From contig JANQXJ010000089.1 of NCBI GenBank assembly GCA_030729445.1, forward strand, positions 1-29,869: a DNA stretch of 29,869 bases, given 5' to 3'. The notes under the pieces were generated by a model. That model was not told the DNA's origin. It made no database searches and saw only the letters and a list, made by a program, of their open reading frames with translations. The position numbers and the translations under genes were made by a program. This document shows, one piece after another, positions 1 to 8,045 of this stretch. Each line of letters starts with the position of its first letter. The first letter of the stretch is position 1. This DNA comes from Limnohabitans sp. Its GTDB lineage: Bacteria > Pseudomonadota > Gammaproteobacteria > Burkholderiales > Burkholderiaceae_C.

Positions 1-1155
1 CCCGATGCGCCCCCCGGCAGCAAAGGCATCAGCCTCTTCATCGTGCCCAAGTTCACTGTAGCGGCCGACGGCAGCGTGGGTGAGCGCAATGGCATTTACT
101 GCGGTGGGCTGGAGCACAAAATGGGCATCCACGGCAACGCGACTTGCCAAATGGTTTTGGACGAAGCCGTGGGCACCTTGGTGGGCCAACCCAACAAAGG
201 CTTGGCCGCGATGTTTGTGATGATGAACGCCGCCCGACTGGGTGTGGGCAACCAGTCGCTGGGCCTGACCGAAGTGGCATACCAAAACGCGCTGGCCTAT
301 GCCAAAGACCGCGTGCAAATGCGCTCGCTCACCGGTGTCAAAGCCCCCGGTAAACCTGCCGACCCGATCATCGTGCACCCCGATGTGCGCCGCATGCTGA
401 TGACGGCCAAGGCCTATGCCGAAGGCGGCCGCGCGCTCGCTTGCTACTGCGCCTTGTTGCTTGACAAAGAACTCAACCACCCCGACGAAGCCGTGCGGGC
501 CGAGGCCGCAGAAGTCGTGGCCCTGCTCACGCCCATCGTGAAAGCCTTCACCACCGACAACGCTTGGGAAGCCACTTCGGCCTGCCAGCAAGTCTTTGGC
601 GGTCACGGCTACATCAAGGAGTGGGGCATGGAGCAGTATGTGCGCGACGCCCGCATCAACATGATCTACGAAGGCACCAACACCATCCAGTCACTCGACT
701 TGCTGGGCCGCAAAGTGTTGGGTAACCAGGGTGCCACGCTCAAGAAGTTCGGCAAACTGGTCGAGCAGTTGGTGAAGGCCGAAATGGCCAACGAGGCCAT
801 GGGCGAGTTCATCAAGCCGCTGGCCGATCTGGGCCAAAAGCTCACGCAACTGACCGGCGAAGTCGGCATGAAAGCCATGAGCAACGCCGACGAAGTGGGC
901 GCTGCGGCGGTGGACTATTTGCGCGTGGTGGGCCATTTGGTGCTCGGTTATTTCTGGGCCCGCTCGGCGCAGATCGCTTTGGCCAAACTCGCCGAGGCCG
1001 AAGAGGAGGCGCAACGCCCCGACCCGTTCTACCAAGCCAAGCTGCAAACCGCGCGTTTTTACTTCACCCGCCTGATGCCCGAAACTTCGAGCCTGATGCG
1101 CCGCATCCGCGCCGGCAGCGATGTGCTGATGGACACCGACGCCGCGCTGGCCTGA
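1..1155 (+). CDS. Acyl-CoA dehydrogenase with C-terminal extension (5' end outside window)
   Basis: FAD-dependent oxidation of an acyl-CoA to the 2-enoyl-CoA. The reading frame is open from base 1 (PDAPPGSKGISLFIVPKF), so the true start lies upstream and 384 codons are present. Family marks are the middle beta-domain end (GLEHKMGIHGNATCQM), the helical C-terminal domain with QVFGGHGYIKEWGMEQYVRD, and MIYEGTNTIQSLDLLGRK, whose Glu sits where the catalytic base of this family is found. About 140 further residues follow that motif. This matches the roughly 600-residue acyl-CoA dehydrogenases with an extra C-terminal domain (the group that includes DmdC, 3-methylmercaptopropionyl-CoA dehydrogenase). 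The chain length of the substrate cannot be read from the sequence. Enoyl-CoA hydratase/isomerase and thioesterase genes downstream fit a role in fatty-acyl-CoA turnover. The family call is secure; the substrate is not. Confidence 0.93.
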   Translation, partial: PDAPPGSKGISLFIVPKFTVAADGSVGERNGIYCGGLEHKMGIHGNATCQMVLDEAVGTLVGQPNKGLAAMFVMMNAARLGVGNQSLGLTEVAYQNALAYAKDRVQMRSLTGVKAPGKPADPIIVHPDVRRMLMTAKAYAEGGRALACYCALLLDKELNHPDEAVRAEAAEVVALLTPIVKAFTTDNAWEATSACQQVFGGHGYIKEWGMEQYVRDARINMIYEGTNTIQSLDLLGRKVLGNQGATLKKFGKLVEQLVKAEMANEAMGEFIKPLADLGQKLTQLTGEVGMKAMSNADEVGAAAVDYLRVVGHLVLGYFWARSAQIALAKLAEAEEEAQRPDPFYQAKLQTARFYFTRLMPETSSLMRRIRAGSDVLMDTDAALA

Positions 1156-1182
1156 ACTCCAACTTTCAAAAGGAAGAACCCC

Positions 1183-1626
1183 ATGATCAAAGCCGCACTG
1201 ACCCTGAGCCTGGGCCTGCTGAGCCTGGCCGCACACGCCCAAATGAGCCCGGTGGGCCTGTGGCGCAGCATCGACGACGAGAGCCAGCAGCCCAAAGCCG
1301 AGATCCGCATCAGCCAGACAGCAGCGGGCACCTTGTCGGGCGTGGTCGAGCGTTCTTTGCTCACCACCCCCAGCACCGAACCCAACTGCAACCTGTGCAC
1401 CGACGACCGCAAAGACAAACCCAAAATCGGCATGGAAATCATCCGGGGCGGTCAACAAAGTGACGGCAAAGCGGTGTGGGAGGGTGGGAAAATCCTGGAT
1501 CCCGAGAACTGCAAAAACTACAGCCTGCGTTTGACGCCGATCGACGGCGGCAAAAAACTCGAAGTCCGTGGCTATATTGGCGCCCCCATTCTGGGTCGCA
1601 CACAAACCTGGATTCGGGTTCAGTAA
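1183..1626 (+). CDS. Secreted DUF2147 protein
   Basis: A 147-residue exported protein of unknown biochemical role. Residues 1-19 form a signal peptide (positively charged start, hydrophobic core, AHA cleavage site before QMSP). The mature part has the DUF2147 pattern: an opening PVGLWRSIDDES, an internal NLCTDDRKDKPKIGMEII, a WEGGKILDPENCKNY segment and a closing beta-rich YIGAPILGRTQTW. Two Cys lie close together in the NCNLC segment and one in the ENCKNY segment, so a periplasmic disulphide is possible. A good ribosome site (AAAGGAAG) precedes the ATG. The gene starts 27 bases after the acyl-CoA dehydrogenase stop and is followed 36 bases later by the enoyl-CoA hydratase, so it is probably co-transcribed. 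No enzymatic function is established for the family as far as I know. Confidence 0.85.
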   Translation: MIKAALTLSLGLLSLAAHAQMSPVGLWRSIDDESQQPKAEIRISQTAAGTLSGVVERSLLTTPSTEPNCNLCTDDRKDKPKIGMEIIRGGQQSDGKAVWEGGKILDPENCKNYSLRLTPIDGGKKLEVRGYIGAPILGRTQTWIRVQ

Positions 1627-1662
1627 GCCTTCTTACCCCTACGACACACCACAAGGACCCGC

Positions 1663-2427
1663 ATGTCTGACATCCTGACCCACACCGACGCGGGGGTGAT
1701 GACCATCACCTTCAACCGCCTGGACAAAAAGAACTCCATCACCGCCGCCATGTATGCCACCATGGCCGACGCCGTGGCTCAGGCTGCGGCCGATCCCGCC
1801 GTTCGGGTCGTGGTGTTTCAGGGGCATGAGAGCATCTTCAGTGCGGGCAACGACATTGGCGACTTTTTGAACCAGCCGCCCAGCACACAAGAGTCGCCCG
1901 TGTTCCGCTTTTTGCGCGGCATCGCCACTTTCGAAAAGCCACTGCTCGCCGCTGTGGCCGGGCCTGCGGTGGGCATCGGCACCACCATGCTGTTCCATTG
2001 CGACTTGGTCTATGCCGGTGACAATGCGGCGTTCTCCATGCCGTTCGTCAACCTCGGTCTGTGCCCCGAAGCGGCGTCCAGCCTGCTGGCCCCTCGCATG
2101 TTCGGCTACCACCGCGCCGCCGAAGCCCTCCTGATGGGCGAGCCCTTTTTTGCCGAAGCTGCGCAAGAAGTTGGCCTGGTCAACCGCGTGGTGCCACCCA
2201 CCGAAGTCAACGGCTACGCGCAGGCGCAGGCCCGCAAGCTGGCCGCCAAGCCGCTCACGTCACTCATCGCTACCAAGCGCCTCATGAAGGGCGGCGATCA
2301 GCAAGCCGTGCTGCAAAAGATGGACGAAGAAGGCCGAGACTTTGGTCGCATGCTGCGCGAGCCCGCTGCCAAAGAGGCGTTTGGTGCTTTCATGGAAAAG
2401 CGCAAACCGGACTTTTCCAAACTTTGA
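1663..2427 (+). CDS. Enoyl-CoA hydratase/isomerase (Eci-like crotonase)
   Basis: A 254-residue crotonase-fold enzyme acting on 2- or 3-enoyl-CoA. The oxyanion-hole segments are visible: FSAGNDIGDF (residues 59-68) and AAVAGPAVGIGTT (96-108). In the active-site helix the sequence is NLGLCPEAASSLLAPRMFG with Glu136 after Pro. That single-Glu arrangement resembles the delta3,delta2-enoyl-CoA isomerase (ECI2/Eci1) type. The two-Glu arrangement of true crotonase hydratases is not evident, so isomerase activity is the better guess. The length is normal and the C-terminus (MEKRKPDFSKL) is typical of proteobacterial members. AAGGA lies upstream of the ATG. It probably belongs to the same transcription unit as the acyl-CoA dehydrogenase and DUF2147 genes. 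Family assignment is certain; hydratase versus isomerase is inferred. Confidence 0.9.
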   Translation: MSDILTHTDAGVMTITFNRLDKKNSITAAMYATMADAVAQAAADPAVRVVVFQGHESIFSAGNDIGDFLNQPPSTQESPVFRFLRGIATFEKPLLAAVAGPAVGIGTTMLFHCDLVYAGDNAAFSMPFVNLGLCPEAASSLLAPRMFGYHRAAEALLMGEPFFAEAAQEVGLVNRVVPPTEVNGYAQAQARKLAAKPLTSLIATKRLMKGGDQQAVLQKMDEEGRDFGRMLREPAAKEAFGAFMEKRKPDFSKL

Positions 2428-2437
2428 TGGCTGGGGC

Positions 2438-2464
2438 TTGCCGAACGCGGTTCTTCCCTAGAAT
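2438..2464 (+). promoter_or_regulatory. Candidate promoter for the YigI-like thioesterase (leaderless geometry)
   Basis: TTGCCG (2438-2443) and TAGAAT (2459-2464) are separated by 15 bases. The -10-like hexamer ends 7 bases before the ATG at 2472, so transcription would begin at or next to the A of the start codon. No Shine-Dalgarno sequence lies between. This is prediction from sequence only. Confidence 0.45.
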
Positions 2465-2471
2465 CCCAGGC

Positions 2472-2954
2472 ATGCCCCAACGTTCACCTGCCCCCATCGT
2501 TCTGGAACCCGAGTACATCGAAGGTTTTCGCCAGATCTACGAAGAAAAAATCGTCTTCAACAAAACCTTGGGCTTGAAGCTCGTCAAGGTCACGCCCGAG
2601 GGCGTGGAGGCCCGCATCGACATGCGGCCTGAGTTGGTGGGGCACTTCGCCTACAACCGCATCCACGGCGGCGTCATCAGCGCCGTGCTCGACGCCATCG
2701 GCAGCGCGGCGGTGATGGCCGCACTGGCCGCCAAACACATGGACGAGCCACCCGCCAAACGCCTGGAGCGCTTTGCCAAGCTGGGCACCATCGACTTGCG
2801 GGTGGACTACCTGCGCCCCGGCATTGGAGAGCACTTCACCATCACCGCCAACGCCTTGCGTGTGGGCTCGCGTGTTGGGTCCTCACGCATGGAGTTTTGC
2901 GGGCCCGACGGCACCTTGATGTCCACGGGCGCTGCGGCTTACATCGTGTCCTGA
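2472..2954 (+). CDS. yigI: YigI-like hot-dog acyl-CoA thioesterase
   Basis: A 160-residue single hot-dog domain enzyme expected to hydrolyse acyl-CoA thioesters. The segments HFAYNRIHGGVISAVLDAIGS and LGTIDLRVDYLRPGIGEHFT closely follow E. coli YigI (HGGVIASALD, MGTIDLRVDYLRPGRGERF) as I remember it. The HGG motif marks the start of the hot-dog helix, where the catalytic and substrate-binding residues usually lie. The start at 2472 was chosen because the open frame upstream only overlaps the enoyl-CoA hydratase gene and shows no thioesterase-like sequence. It converges with the YciA-type gene, 15 bases between stops. Two unrelated-subfamily thioesterases beside beta-oxidation enzymes suggest control of the acyl-CoA pool. 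Confidence 0.85.
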   Translation: MPQRSPAPIVLEPEYIEGFRQIYEEKIVFNKTLGLKLVKVTPEGVEARIDMRPELVGHFAYNRIHGGVISAVLDAIGSAAVMAALAAKHMDEPPAKRLERFAKLGTIDLRVDYLRPGIGEHFTITANALRVGSRVGSSRMEFCGPDGTLMSTGAAAYIVS

Positions 2955-2969
2955 GCGCTACAAGCCGAA

Positions 2970-3380
2970 TCACTCGGCAGGCACGGGCCTGGGCTTGCCT
3001 TGGTCGTCCACCGCCACATAGGTCAGGTTCGCTTCGGTGACCTTGATGTACTGCCCCTGCAATTGAAAACGTTCAGCAAACACCTCCACCTTGACGGTGA
3101 CCGAGGTGCGGCCCACGCGCACGATGCGCGAGAAAAACGACAAGATGTCGCCCACCTTGACGGCCTGTTTGAAGATGAACTCGTTCACCGCCACGGTGAC
3201 CATGCGCCCGCGCACGCGCCGCGCGGGCAACACGGCCCCCGCCAAGTCGACCTGCGCCATGACCCAGCCGCCAAAAATATCGCCGCTGGCATTGCAGTCG
3301 GCGGGCATGGGGATGACCTTGAGCACCAGCTCCTGGTCGGTGGGCAAAGAAACAGTGTTGGGATGTGAGGTGTCAGACAT
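2970..3380 (-). CDS. yciA: YciA-type acyl-CoA thioesterase
   Basis: A 136-residue hot-dog thioesterase of the YciA/acyl-CoA thioester hydrolase group. Diagnostic stretches are LVLKVIPMPADCNASGDIFG (the Asn and Asp of the active-site segment), GGWVMAQVDLAGAVLPARR and VNEFIFKQAVKVGDILSF. YciA enzymes are hexameric with broad acyl-CoA substrates and CoA feedback inhibition; that is family knowledge. The ATG at 3380 is preferred to the in-frame GTG two codons upstream (3386) because it matches family lengths. No clear ribosome site is present. The start region faces, divergently, the ABC exporter gene that begins 41 bases away, so the two promoters must overlap in this short gap. Confidence 0.9.
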   Translation of the reverse strand: MSDTSHPNTVSLPTDQELVLKVIPMPADCNASGDIFGGWVMAQVDLAGAVLPARRVRGRMVTVAVNEFIFKQAVKVGDILSFFSRIVRVGRTSVTVKVEVFAERFQLQGQYIKVTEANLTYVAVDDQGKPRPVPAE

Positions 3381-3421
3381 GGGCACAATCGGTGGTTAAC
3401 GTCAAAACCGGATTGTCCCTT

Positions 3422-5260
3422 ATGCGCCACCACGGCGAAACCGCTGCCCCTGCTTCTCCTCATGCCCGTGGCGCCAAGCCCGGCGCTGCGCCTCAAACAC
3501 CGCTCGGCAACGACTGGAAAACCTTGTCACGCCTCTTGCCTTATTTGTGGCAATACAAGTGGCGTGTGGTCATTGCGCTCAGCCTCATGGTGTGTGCCAA
3601 GCTGGCCAATGTGAGTGTGCCCCTGCTGCTCAAAGAGCTGGTGGACGCCATGAGCCTCAAACCCGGTGACCCCCAAGCGGTCTTGGTGGTGCCCGTGGCC
3701 TTGTTGGTGGGTTACGGCGCTTTGCGTTTGATGACGTCCGCATTCACCGAGTTGCGCGAGCTGGTGTTTGCCAAGGCCACACAAGGCGCATCGCGCAGCA
3801 TTGCCTTGCAAACTTTTGAGCACCTGCATGCACTCAGCCTGCGCTTTCATCTGGCGCGGCAGACCGGGGGCATGACACGCGACATCGAGCGCGGTGTGCG
3901 CGGCATCGAGTCGCTGATTTCTTATTCCCTCTACAGCGTCATCCCGACCTTGATCGAGGTGGGCCTGGTACTGACGATTTTGGCGGTCAAGTTCGACGCG
4001 TGGTTCGCGGGCATCACCTTGGCGGCCTTGGCGTTTTATATTTTCTTCACGGTGCGCGTGACGGAGTGGCGCACGCAGTTCCGCAAGCAGGCCAACGAGT
4101 TCGATTCGGCCGCCCACACCCGGGCGGTGGACTCGCTGTTGAACTACGAAACCGTCAAATACTTTGGCAATGAGCGATTCGAGGCGGGCCGCTACGACGA
4201 AAGTCTGGAGCGGCTGCGCTTGTCGCGCCTGAAGGCACAAACCTCCTTGTCCTTGCTCAACACCGGGCAGCAGCTCATCATCGCGTCGGCCTTGGTGGCC
4301 ATGCTCTGGCGGGCCACCGAAGGGGTGGTGGCCGGGCGCATGACTTTGGGCGACTTGGTCATGATCAACGCTTTCATGATCCAGCTCTACATTCCGCTGA
4401 ACTTTTTGGGTGTGCTGTACCGTGAGATCAAACAAAGCCTGACCGACCTGGACAAGATGTTTGTGCTGATGGACCGCGAGCGCGAAGTGGCCGATGCGCC
4501 GGGTGCCCAAGCTTTGGCTTTGCAAGGCGCGCCCGATGTGGTGTTTGACCGCGTGTCCTTTGCCTATGAAAGCGACAGGCCAATTCTCAAAGACATCAAC
4601 TTCACCATTCCCGCGGGCAAAACGGTGGCGGTGGTGGGGCCTTCGGGTTCGGGCAAATCTACGCTGGCGCGTTTGATGTTCCGTTTTTACGATGTGCAGC
4701 AAGGCTTCATCCGTATCTCAGGCCAGGACATCCGGCAAGTCACGCAAGCGAGTGTGCGCCAGGCCTTGGGCATCGTGCCGCAAGACACGGTGCTGTTCAA
4801 CGACAGCGTGGCCTACAACATCGCTTATGGCCGCCCCGGGGCCAGCCAGGCCGAGATCGAGGGCGCGGCACGTTCGGCCCGCATCCACGACTTCATCGCT
4901 TCCACACCCAAGGGTTACCAAACCTCGGTGGGTGAGCGCGGGTTGAAGTTGTCGGGCGGTGAAAAACAGCGCGTGGCCATTGCCCGCACCCTGCTCAAAA
5001 ACCCACCGATCTTGGTGTTCGACGAAGCCACCTCGGCGCTCGATTCGGCCAACGAACGCGCCATCCAGTCTGAGCTGGCCAGCGTGGCGCAAAACAAAAC
5101 CACCTTGGTGATCGCTCACCGCCTGTCCACGGTGGTCGATGCGCACGAGATTTTGGTGATGGACGCAGGCCAGATCATCGAGCGCGGCAATCACGCCGAG
5201 CTGCTGGCCCAACAAGGGCGTTACGCCAGCATGTGGGCGATGCAGCAGTCGGGCGAGTAA
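3422..5260 (+). CDS. Atm1-type ABC exporter (fused permease and ATPase)
   Basis: A 612-residue half-transporter in the inner membrane, expected to homodimerise. The N-terminal half holds about six membrane helices and the segment EFDSAAHTRAVDSLLNYETV followed by KYFGNE, which is characteristic of the Atm1/ABCB7 branch. The C-terminal half is the ATPase: Walker A GPSGSGKST, signature LSGGEKQRVA, Walker B ILVFDEATSALD and H-loop IAHRLSTV. Bacterial Atm1 relatives export glutathione-linked metal or sulphur species; this is inferred from the family. The ATG at 3422 was selected because the earlier in-frame start (3365) would run through the yciA coding region and because family members begin about 30-40 residues before the WKTLSRLLPYLW segment. 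The gene converges with paaE, 12 bases between stops. Confidence 0.9.
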   Translation: MRHHGETAAPASPHARGAKPGAAPQTPLGNDWKTLSRLLPYLWQYKWRVVIALSLMVCAKLANVSVPLLLKELVDAMSLKPGDPQAVLVVPVALLVGYGALRLMTSAFTELRELVFAKATQGASRSIALQTFEHLHALSLRFHLARQTGGMTRDIERGVRGIESLISYSLYSVIPTLIEVGLVLTILAVKFDAWFAGITLAALAFYIFFTVRVTEWRTQFRKQANEFDSAAHTRAVDSLLNYETVKYFGNERFEAGRYDESLERLRLSRLKAQTSLSLLNTGQQLIIASALVAMLWRATEGVVAGRMTLGDLVMINAFMIQLYIPLNFLGVLYREIKQSLTDLDKMFVLMDREREVADAPGAQALALQGAPDVVFDRVSFAYESDRPILKDINFTIPAGKTVAVVGPSGSGKSTLARLMFRFYDVQQGFIRISGQDIRQVTQASVRQALGIVPQDTVLFNDSVAYNIAYGRPGASQAEIEGAARSARIHDFIASTPKGYQTSVGERGLKLSGGEKQRVAIARTLLKNPPILVFDEATSALDSANERAIQSELASVAQNKTTLVIAHRLSTVVDAHEILVMDAGQIIERGNHAELLAQQGRYASMWAMQQSGE

Positions 5261-5272
5261 ACGGAGGCTTGT

Positions 5273-6376
5273 TCAGCGCTCGTCGAAACTGATCACCACA
5301 CGCTCGCTGGTCGGACGGGCTTGGCAAGACAGGATGAAGCCTTGTTCGACTTCAGGCTTCTCGAGCGTGAAGTTCTTCTCCATCTCGGTCGTGCCTTCCA
5401 TGACTTTGCAGCGGCAGGTGCAGCACACCCCGGCTTTGCAGGAGTAGGGCAGGTCCAGGCCCAGCGACACGGCGATGTCGAGGATCTTTTCGTTCCGGTT
5501 CATCGGCATGTTGTAAGGCTTGCCGTCCAGCACCACGGTGAGTTGTACTTCGCCTTGCTCGCGCGTGGCGGGGTGGCCCAGCACGGCTTTTGCGCGGGCC
5601 TCGGGGGCCAGGGCATCCAGTGTGGGGGAGCTGAAGCGCTCGGTGCGGATGCGCTCGGCTTTCACGCCTGCGGTCAGCAGCGCCTGCTCGGTGGCTTCGA
5701 TCATGGCCTCTGGGCCGCATACAAACACCTCGTCCATGCTGCCCACGGGCAAAAACGCATCGATGATGGCTTGCACTTTGGCGCCGTCGATGCGGCCTTC
5801 GAGCAGAGGTACTTCTTGCGCCTGGCGCGAGAGCACATGGATCAAAGTCAGGCGCGAGGGATAACGGTCTTTCAGATCTTGCAGGGCTTCATTGAACATC
5901 ACGCTGTCCATGCGGCGGTTGCCATAGACCAGGGTGAATTTGCTCTCGGGTTGGTCTTCCAGGGTGCTGGCCAGGATGGACAAGATGGGCGTGATGCCCG
6001 AGCCTGCTGCAAAACCCACGCGGTGAATGGCGCGGGGCCGTTGCACCACAAAGCGGCCATCGGGTGGCATCACGCGCAGGGTGTCACCTGCTTGGAGTTG
6101 GGTGGCGGCCCAGTTAGAGAACACGCCGCCTTCCACGGGGCGAATGCCCACTTCGAGCAAGCCGTTCTTTTGCAACTGGCTGCGGGCCGAGCTGATGGAA
6201 TAGCTGCGGCGCACATCTGCGCCGTTGATGTCCGCACGCAAGGTCAGGAACTGGCCCGGCTGGAAGTCGAAGCTGCTGCGCAGATCGGCAGGGACATTCA
6301 GCGTGATCGCTACGGCACCAGCCGCTTCGGGGTTGACGCGTGCGATCGGGAGGTCATGAAAACGGGGTGCGGACAT
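5273..6376 (-). CDS. paaE: Phenylacetyl-CoA 1,2-epoxidase, reductase subunit PaaE
   Basis: A 367-residue reductase that passes electrons from NAD(P)H through FAD and a [2Fe-2S] cluster to the PaaA di-iron centre. FAD domain: RRSYSIS (residues 56-62). NAD(P) domain: AAGSGITP (123-130) and CGPEAM (220-225). C-terminal plant-type ferredoxin domain: Cys313, Cys318, Cys321 and Cys351 in the C-x4-C-x2-C...C pattern. The order (flavoreductase first, ferredoxin last) and the length are those of PaaE. It is the last gene of the paaABCDE operon, beginning 24 bases after the paaD stop. Confidence 0.95.
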   Translation of the reverse strand: MSAPRFHDLPIARVNPEAAGAVAITLNVPADLRSSFDFQPGQFLTLRADINGADVRRSYSISSARSQLQKNGLLEVGIRPVEGGVFSNWAATQLQAGDTLRVMPPDGRFVVQRPRAIHRVGFAAGSGITPILSILASTLEDQPESKFTLVYGNRRMDSVMFNEALQDLKDRYPSRLTLIHVLSRQAQEVPLLEGRIDGAKVQAIIDAFLPVGSMDEVFVCGPEAMIEATEQALLTAGVKAERIRTERFSSPTLDALAPEARAKAVLGHPATREQGEVQLTVVLDGKPYNMPMNRNEKILDIAVSLGLDLPYSCKAGVCCTCRCKVMEGTTEMEKNFTLEKPEVEQGFILSCQARPTSERVVISFDER

Positions 6377-6400
6377 GGTGCTTCAGGGCGGCAAGGCCGC

Positions 6401-6937
6401 TCAGTAAGGTTTGAAGTAATCAAAGGGCTCCATGCAGGCCAGGCACCGGTAAAGGGCCTTGCAGGCGGTCGAGCCGAAATGGGAGGTTTCGGTGGTGTTG
6501 GCCGAGCCGCATTGGGGGCAGTGCACCACCTCGGGCTTGGCGCTGCGAGAAGCAAACTGCACCACGCTGGCTGCGCCCGAGGATGTGCTGGCGCAGGCGT
6601 GCGGCGGGGCAATGCCATAGGCACGCAGCTTGTCTTTGGCGGCGTCGCTCATCCAGTCGGTGGTCCAGGCGGGGGCCAGTTGTGTGACCACGCGGCCTTG
6701 CAGCCCATGGGCTTGCAGCAGGGCTTTCACATCGTCCTCGATCGCGCCCATGGCCGGGCAGCCGCTGTAGGTGGGCGTGATCACCACGTCCAGTCCCGCT
6801 TCTCCTGCCCTCACGTCGCGCAAGATGCCCAGCTCGCGCAAGGTGACCACCGGAATTTCCGGGTCGGTCAAGCCGTCGAGCAGGGTCCAGGCACGGGCCA
6901 CATCGGCGGGGCTGGGCTGCGAAGTGAGGGTGGACAT
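6401..6937 (-). CDS. paaD: PaaD, maturation factor of the phenylacetyl-CoA epoxidase
   Basis: A 178-residue protein with an N-terminal MIP18/DUF59-type domain (TLLDGLTDPEIPVVTLRELG, GCPAMGAIEDDVK). The C-terminal part carries four clustered Cys, in HCPQCGSANTTETSHFG and ACKALYRCLACMEPFDYFKPY, a likely Zn- or Fe-S-binding site. PaaD is known from paa operons as a protein needed for active epoxidase, probably in Fe-S cluster assembly on PaaE. The ATG at 6937 (MSTLTSQ) was chosen because the longer open frame runs into paaC and has no family similarity. It lies 10 bases after the paaC stop and is translated in series with the other paa genes. Confidence 0.93.
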   Translation of the reverse strand: MSTLTSQPSPADVARAWTLLDGLTDPEIPVVTLRELGILRDVRAGEAGLDVVITPTYSGCPAMGAIEDDVKALLQAHGLQGRVVTQLAPAWTTDWMSDAAKDKLRAYGIAPPHACASTSSGAASVVQFASRSAKPEVVHCPQCGSANTTETSHFGSTACKALYRCLACMEPFDYFKPY

Positions 6938-6947
6938 GGCTTGTGGC

Positions 6948-7742
6948 TTACCAGGTGGCTTGCGGGTGGGCGCGGGCCAGGCTTTGCATTTCGGCCAGCA
7001 CAAAGCCCAGGTGCTCGGAGTGGAGGCCTTGTTTGCCTGTGGGCACAAAGCCACCATCGGCCGGGCGCTGGAGGGTGGCCTCTTGCAGCGCTTCATTCAC
7101 GATCTGGTTCCAGTCGTTTTGCAAAGCGGCCATGTCGATGCCCGTGCCGTTGGCCAGCGCGGCGGCTTCATGCGGGCTGCTGGCCCAAAATTCCTGGGTG
7201 TAGGGCAGCAGCTGGTCAACGGCCGCTTGCGCTTTGGCATGGGACTCGTTGGTGCCGTCGCCCAGACGCACCAGCCAGTCGCGAGAATGGCGAAGGTGGT
7301 AGCGGACTTCTTTGAGTGACTTGGCGGCAATCGCGGCCAGTTGCGTGTCTTTGGACGACTGCAGTTGGTCCCACACCAGCACCATCAGGCTGCTGTACAA
7401 GAAGTTGCGCGCCATGGTCATGGCGAAATCGCGGTCGCCTTGGGCTGTAGCCGACATGAGTGGCATGTGCGGTAATTCGCACAAGGTGTAGTTCTTGAAG
7501 TCGGGCACGTCGCGGAAATACGCCAGCGTGTCTTCGGTGGCGCCACCGCCTTGCAGCGCGGCCGCGTGCTGGTAAAGCATGCGGGCCTGGCCCACCAGGT
7601 CCAGGCTGTTGTTGGACAGCGCGATGTCCTCTTCCAGGATGGGGCCGTGGCCACACCATTCGGCGTTGCGCTGTCCGAGAATCAGCGCGTTGTCGGCCAG
7701 GTGCAGGAGATAGTCAATAGGAGCATTCATAGGGGCACTCAT
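6948..7742 (-). CDS. paaC: Phenylacetyl-CoA 1,2-epoxidase subunit PaaC
   Basis: A 264-residue ferritin-like structural partner of PaaA. The segments LGQRNAEWCGHGPILEEDIA, LSNNSLDLVGQARMLYQHAA and KSLKEVRYHLRHSRDWLVRL are typical of PaaC. In the known enzyme, PaaA and PaaC form a heterodimer in which PaaC lacks a working metal site and stabilises the catalytic subunit. ATG 7742 is used; an in-frame ATG at 7730 (MNAPIDYLL) is an equally possible start and neither has a strong ribosome site. The gene begins 6 bases after the paaB stop, which suggests translational coupling. Confidence 0.95.
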   Translation of the reverse strand: MSAPMNAPIDYLLHLADNALILGQRNAEWCGHGPILEEDIALSNNSLDLVGQARMLYQHAAALQGGGATEDTLAYFRDVPDFKNYTLCELPHMPLMSATAQGDRDFAMTMARNFLYSSLMVLVWDQLQSSKDTQLAAIAAKSLKEVRYHLRHSRDWLVRLGDGTNESHAKAQAAVDQLLPYTQEFWASSPHEAAALANGTGIDMAALQNDWNQIVNEALQEATLQRPADGGFVPTGKQGLHSEHLGFVLAEMQSLARAHPQATW

Positions 7743-7748
7743 CGCCGC

Positions 7749-8045
7749 TCACATGTGTCCGACTTCGTCGGGGATTTGGTAAAAGGTCGGGTGGCGGTAC
7801 ACCTTGTCGCTGGCCGGGTCAAAGAATTCGGGCTTGTCGTTGGGCTCGCTCGCCGAAATGTTGGCCGAGGGCACCACCCAGATGCTCACGCCTTCTTGGC
7901 GGCGGGTGTAGACATCACGCGCCATCTGCAAAGCGTGCTCTGAATCCGAAGCGTGCAGGCTGCCGCAGTGCTTGTGCTCCAGACCCTGCTTGGAGCGGAC
8001 AAAAACCTCCCACAGAGGCCATTCTTTGAGTGCGGCGGTGCTCAT
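7749..8045 (-). CDS. paaB: Phenylacetyl-CoA 1,2-epoxidase subunit PaaB
   Basis: A 98-residue small subunit. WPLWEVFVRSKQGLEHKHCG followed by SLHASDSEHALQMARDVYTR is the recognisable PaaB core, and the C-terminus contains DKVYRHPTFYQIPDEVGHM. In the known complex PaaB bridges PaaAC dimers and helps dock the reductase. The ATG at 8045 overlaps the paaA stop in an ATGA arrangement, so translation is coupled. The longer open frame upstream is only antisense-like noise within paaA. Confidence 0.95.
   Translation of the reverse strand: MSTAALKEWPLWEVFVRSKQGLEHKHCGSLHASDSEHALQMARDVYTRRQEGVSIWVVPSANISASEPNDKPEFFDPASDKVYRHPTFYQIPDEVGHM

Noticed and set aside
3365..3421. Extended N-terminus of the ABC exporter
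   Set aside because: These 19 codons overlap the start of the divergent yciA and have no family similarity; ATG 3422 fits better.
5321..7315. A 664-codon open frame antisense to paaE, paaD and paaC
   Set aside because: The minus strand encodes three well-conserved Paa proteins here; the plus-strand frame is His/Gly/Ala-rich shadow sequence typical of high-GC antisense frames.
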